Assembly (NCBI GenBank): GCA_021795275.1
Contig: JAJYPO010000113.1
Span: 1 to 7,163, forward strand
Length of the DNA stretch: 7,163 nt
Direction of reading: 5' to 3'
Origin: Nitrospirota bacterium
Lineage (GTDB): Bacteria > Nitrospirota_A > Leptospirillia > Leptospirillales > Leptospirillaceae
Positions 5,134 to 7,163 of this stretch are shown here, piece by piece; position 1 is the stretch's first letter, and the number at the start of each line of letters is the position of its first letter. A model generated the notes under the pieces. That model did not search any database. It saw only the letters and a program-made list of their open reading frames with translations, and was not told where the DNA came from. The position numbers and the translations under genes were made by a program.

Positions 5134-7082
5134 CCTGCCTTCCGGGCTTTTTTCCGGCTTCCGTCCTTCTCCGGAACGTAGCCGTAGGAGTACTGGATAT
5201 GGGGGGACTTGGAATCGTTGAGCACCGTCCCGATGATCTCGAAGTGGTGCTCGGTCAGGATCGATCCCATCCGGACGAAGTCCCGCTCCCGGGTGAAGCT
5301 GTTGCGCCCCACGACAAGAACGCCATCGATGTAGGCGGCCAGCCCCAGAAGATCGGTCGAGGCCAGGACCGGAGCGGAGTCGATGATCAGGTAGTCGCAC
5401 TGGAAGCGGAGGACTTCGAACCATTTCGCGAGTTCGGCTTCGGGATGCTCCGACCAGAAGGAGGCGCCCTCCTTGGGAATCGTGATCACCGCAATGTTTC
5501 CCTCGGTCCAGTCGATGGGTCTCGGGATGACCTCTCCCTTGGGGAGAAAGGCTTCGGCCGAGTAGCTGTTCCAGACCTTGAGCGTCTGGGAGAGGTGCCC
5601 CCGGATGGTGTCCCCGTCGACGACGATGACCCGATTCCCGAAGTGGGCCATGGTGAGGGCCAGGTTCAGGGTCGTCATGCTCTTGCCCTCGTCGGGGCCG
5701 GCGCTGGTCACCAGAATGACATGGCCGTTCTGGTGCGTGAAGAGCTTCTTCATCCGGAAGAACATCGACTCGAACTCCTTCTGGAAGATCCAGACCGATT
5801 CCACATCGGCCTTCTGGTCCACCCGGGGAATCCGGTAGCCGTTCTTCTCGGGGACATGGCGGGGAGGAACCCTCGGCACGTTGGCAAAATTCGGAAGGCC
5901 TGAGAGGTTCTTGATGTGGGACTCGCCCTGGACCGGCCGACGGAAGAAGATCAGGAGAAAGGGCAGGGCGACGGCCCCTCCGAGTCCTCCCACGATGCCC
6001 ATGGCGCCGATCTTGAGGCCCTTGGCCATCTCTGGCCGGGTCGGGCGGGTCGCCGGGTCGATGACGATGAGATTTTCAAGATTCGAGTCGGCGGTGATCC
6101 GGGCCGAGGAGCGTTCCTGCTCGAGGTCGGACAGGAGCCCCTTGTCCATCTTGATGTTGGACTCGAGGAAGTTTTCCCAGGCCGATCCGGAAACCCCCGT
6201 CTGGCCGTCGGCTCCCGTCATGGTATGAAGCGTTCCCACCTTTTTTTCCAGCTCCTGGATCTCCTGGTTCACCATCATCACATCGGGGTGGGATTCGGTC
6301 TCCCGGAGAAGAAGCTGGGCCCGGCGGGCCCGGAGGGAGGTCAGCATGCCCGTCTCTTCGGAGAGGTAGGACGAGACATCGACCGGCGCCTTTTTCTTGC
6401 CATTCTTTTTTTCCATCTGGCTCTGGTAGTCCAGAAGGTCCTCCTCGCTCTTCTTGAGCAGGCTCCGGGCATTCAGGATCTGGAGCGAGAGGCTCTTGTC
6501 GAGGTCGGCCTGCTGCTCCAGGGCAAAGTGGCTCGACGTCTCCTTGAAGGCGTCGATGTAGGCATTGACGAGCGACAGGGCCACATTGGGGTCGACCGAC
6601 TCTCCCTCGATACGAATGATGCCGCCCCGCCCGACGCTATGGAATCCCATCCGTGCATTCCGAAGCTCCATTGCCGCCCGCTCCTGGGGGTCGGTCACGA
6701 TGGGAGGGCGGCCCAGGGTCGTCCGGATCAGGTTGATGAGCTTGCCCTGAAAGTCGTTGTATTCGGCATGCTCCTCGAGATCGCGGAGGGTGTCCTTGGG
6801 GAGGTTGTTCACCACCCGGCTGGCCAGATACTGGCTCTTGAGAATGGCGAACTGGATTCCGAGCCCCCGGGGGGTATGCAGGTGGTTGCCGAGATCGGAG
6901 GAGGCATAGTTGTTCTCCTTGATGAGAACCGTCGCCCGGGCCACATAGACCGGCTTCTTGGTCATCGCCACAAAGACCGCCGGAACGAGAATGGCGAAAA
7001 ATGTCAGGACCGCAAGGATCTTGTAGCGCCGAACCGCAAGCCATGCGAGAGAAAGGATTGTTTTCAGGTCGAGCGACTGCAT
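5130..7082 (-). CDS. Wzc-like polysaccharide co-polymerase with C-terminal BY-kinase domain
   Basis: A 650-residue inner-membrane protein controlling polymer length and export. The Wzz-type chain-length domain has a first membrane segment (about 22-40), a periplasmic part with coiled-coil stretches (about 185-225 and 245-285), and the Pro motif DPATRPTRP (342-350) before the second membrane segment (357-380). The cytoplasmic BY-kinase has Walker A SAGPDEGKS (460-468, Lys467), Walker A' VVDGD (Asp489, Asp491) and Walker B LIIDSAP (Asp568). The Tyr tail is reduced to YSYGY (Tyr631, 633, 635) followed by a basic end. Relatives often carry more tyrosines and the A' form D-x-D-x-R-x-P; here RGHL follows. 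Autophosphorylation on the tail would control oligomer state and hence export. The start at 7082 has AAGGAG 4 bases upstream, 13 bases after the stop of the sugar transferase gene, so the two are probably one operon. Fusion in one chain is the proteobacterial arrangement. Confidence 0.9.
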   Translation of the reverse strand: MQSLDLKTILSLAWLAVRRYKILAVLTFFAILVPAVFVAMTKKPVYVARATVLIKENNYASSDLGNHLHTPRGLGIQFAILKSQYLASRVVNNLPKDTLRDLEEHAEYNDFQGKLINLIRTTLGRPPIVTDPQERAAMELRNARMGFHSVGRGGIIRIEGESVDPNVALSLVNAYIDAFKETSSHFALEQQADLDKSLSLQILNARSLLKKSEEDLLDYQSQMEKKNGKKKAPVDVSSYLSEETGMLTSLRARRAQLLLRETESHPDVMMVNQEIQELEKKVGTLHTMTGADGQTGVSGSAWENFLESNIKMDKGLLSDLEQERSSARITADSNLENLIVIDPATRPTRPEMAKGLKIGAMGIVGGLGGAVALPFLLIFFRRPVQGESHIKNLSGLPNFANVPRVPPRHVPEKNGYRIPRVDQKADVESVWIFQKEFESMFFRMKKLFTHQNGHVILVTSAGPDEGKSMTTLNLALTMAHFGNRVIVVDGDTIRGHLSQTLKVWNSYSAEAFLPKGEVIPRPIDWTEGNIAVITIPKEGASFWSEHPEAELAKWFEVLRFQCDYLIIDSAPVLASTDLLGLAAYIDGVLVVGRNSFTRERDFVRMGSILTEHHFEIIGTVLNDSKSPHIQYSYGYVPEKDGSRKKARKAG

Positions 7083-7095
7083 GAATCTCCTTCGG

Positions 7096-7163
7096 TTACC
7101 GGCTTCCCTTGCCGAAAAGGATCACCTGGATCGTCTCCATGAAGATCATCAGGTCGAGAAAGA
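7096..7163 (-). CDS. C-terminal end of an initiating sugar-phosphate transferase (polyprenyl glycosylphosphotransferase)
   Basis: Only 21 codons and the TAA are present. They read FLDLMIFMETIQVILFGKGS plus a final Arg. This matches the end of the bacterial sugar transferase family (WcaJ/WbaP/EpsE type), where a W/F-L-D-L-x-I segment is followed by a hydrophobic T-I-x-V-x-L stretch and a closing G-K/R-G-A/S-x. Such enzymes transfer a sugar phosphate to undecaprenyl phosphate as the first step of repeat-unit assembly. The position, 13 bases before a Wzc-like gene, is typical for EPS operons. With so little sequence the sugar specificity and full length cannot be judged. Confidence 0.65.
   Translation of the reverse strand, partial: FLDLMIFMETIQVILFGKGSR

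Noticed and set aside
5130..5155. Programmed -1 frameshift at an A6 run that would fuse the kinase to the ABC protein
   Set aside because: The run is in register as AAA-AAA and does not form a canonical slippery heptamer for the kinase frame. The ATGA overlap already explains coupling.
5134..5424. Longer 718-residue version of the ABC protein starting at 5424
   Set aside because: The extension overlaps the Walker B to C-terminal coding region of the kinase and is unlike ABC N-termini. The ATGA overlap start at 5133 fits a normal operon.
5916..7142. 408-codon plus-strand open frame antisense to the Wzc-like gene
   Set aside because: Antisense shadow with no recognisable domain; the minus-strand gene explains the region.
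1..7163. CRISPR array, insertion sequence, attachment site or phage genes
   Set aside because: No regularly spaced repeats, transposase motifs, terminal inverted repeats or tRNA genes were seen on either strand.

Overview
This is a GC-rich window from a bacterium, probably Gram-negative, carrying part of an envelope or exopolysaccharide (EPS) biosynthesis locus. The co-polymerase/tyrosine-kinase, lipid-linked-sugar enzymes and candidate sigma-54 promoter support that setting. Nothing in the sequence fixes the genus. Every gene I can support is on the minus strand, so transcription runs from high to low coordinates.

Layout in the order of transcription: (1) 7163-7096, the last 21 codons of an initiating sugar-phosphate transferase (polyprenyl glycosylphosphotransferase type). 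(2) 7082-5130, a 650-residue Wzc-like chain-length regulator fused to a BY-kinase domain. (3) 5133-3268, a 621-residue single-chain ABC exporter of the PglK lipid-linked-oligosaccharide flippase type, whose start overlaps the previous stop by 4 bases (ATGA). (4) 3188-2133, a GtrB/DPM1-like family 2 glycosyltransferase with two C-terminal membrane segments. (5) 2005-740, a PIG-V-like multi-membrane GT-C glycosyltransferase. (6) A 396-base interval (739-344) with a possible 53-codon ORF, several palindromes and a good sigma-54 promoter match. (7) 343-1, the N-terminal 114 codons of galU.

How the genes may work together (inference): the initiating transferase loads the first sugar phosphate onto undecaprenyl phosphate, cytoplasmic enzymes extend it, and the PglK-like ABC protein flips the lipid-linked unit. 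The Wzc-like protein controls polymerisation and export. The GtrB/DPM1-like enzyme would make undecaprenyl-phosphate-hexose as a periplasmic donor, and the PIG-V-like enzyme would use it to add a sugar outside the membrane. GalU supplies UDP-glucose. No polymerase (Wzy), Wzx, GtrA or outer-membrane exporter (Wza) is encoded in the window.

The least ordinary parts are the galU upstream region (sigma-54-like element, an 8-bp inverted repeat across the predicted start site, a further upstream palindrome) and the combination of a Wzc-type regulator, a PglK-type flippase and a GtrB-like/PIG-V-like pair. I see no tRNA, rRNA, CRISPR array, insertion sequence or phage gene. The long plus-strand reading frames are antisense shadows.
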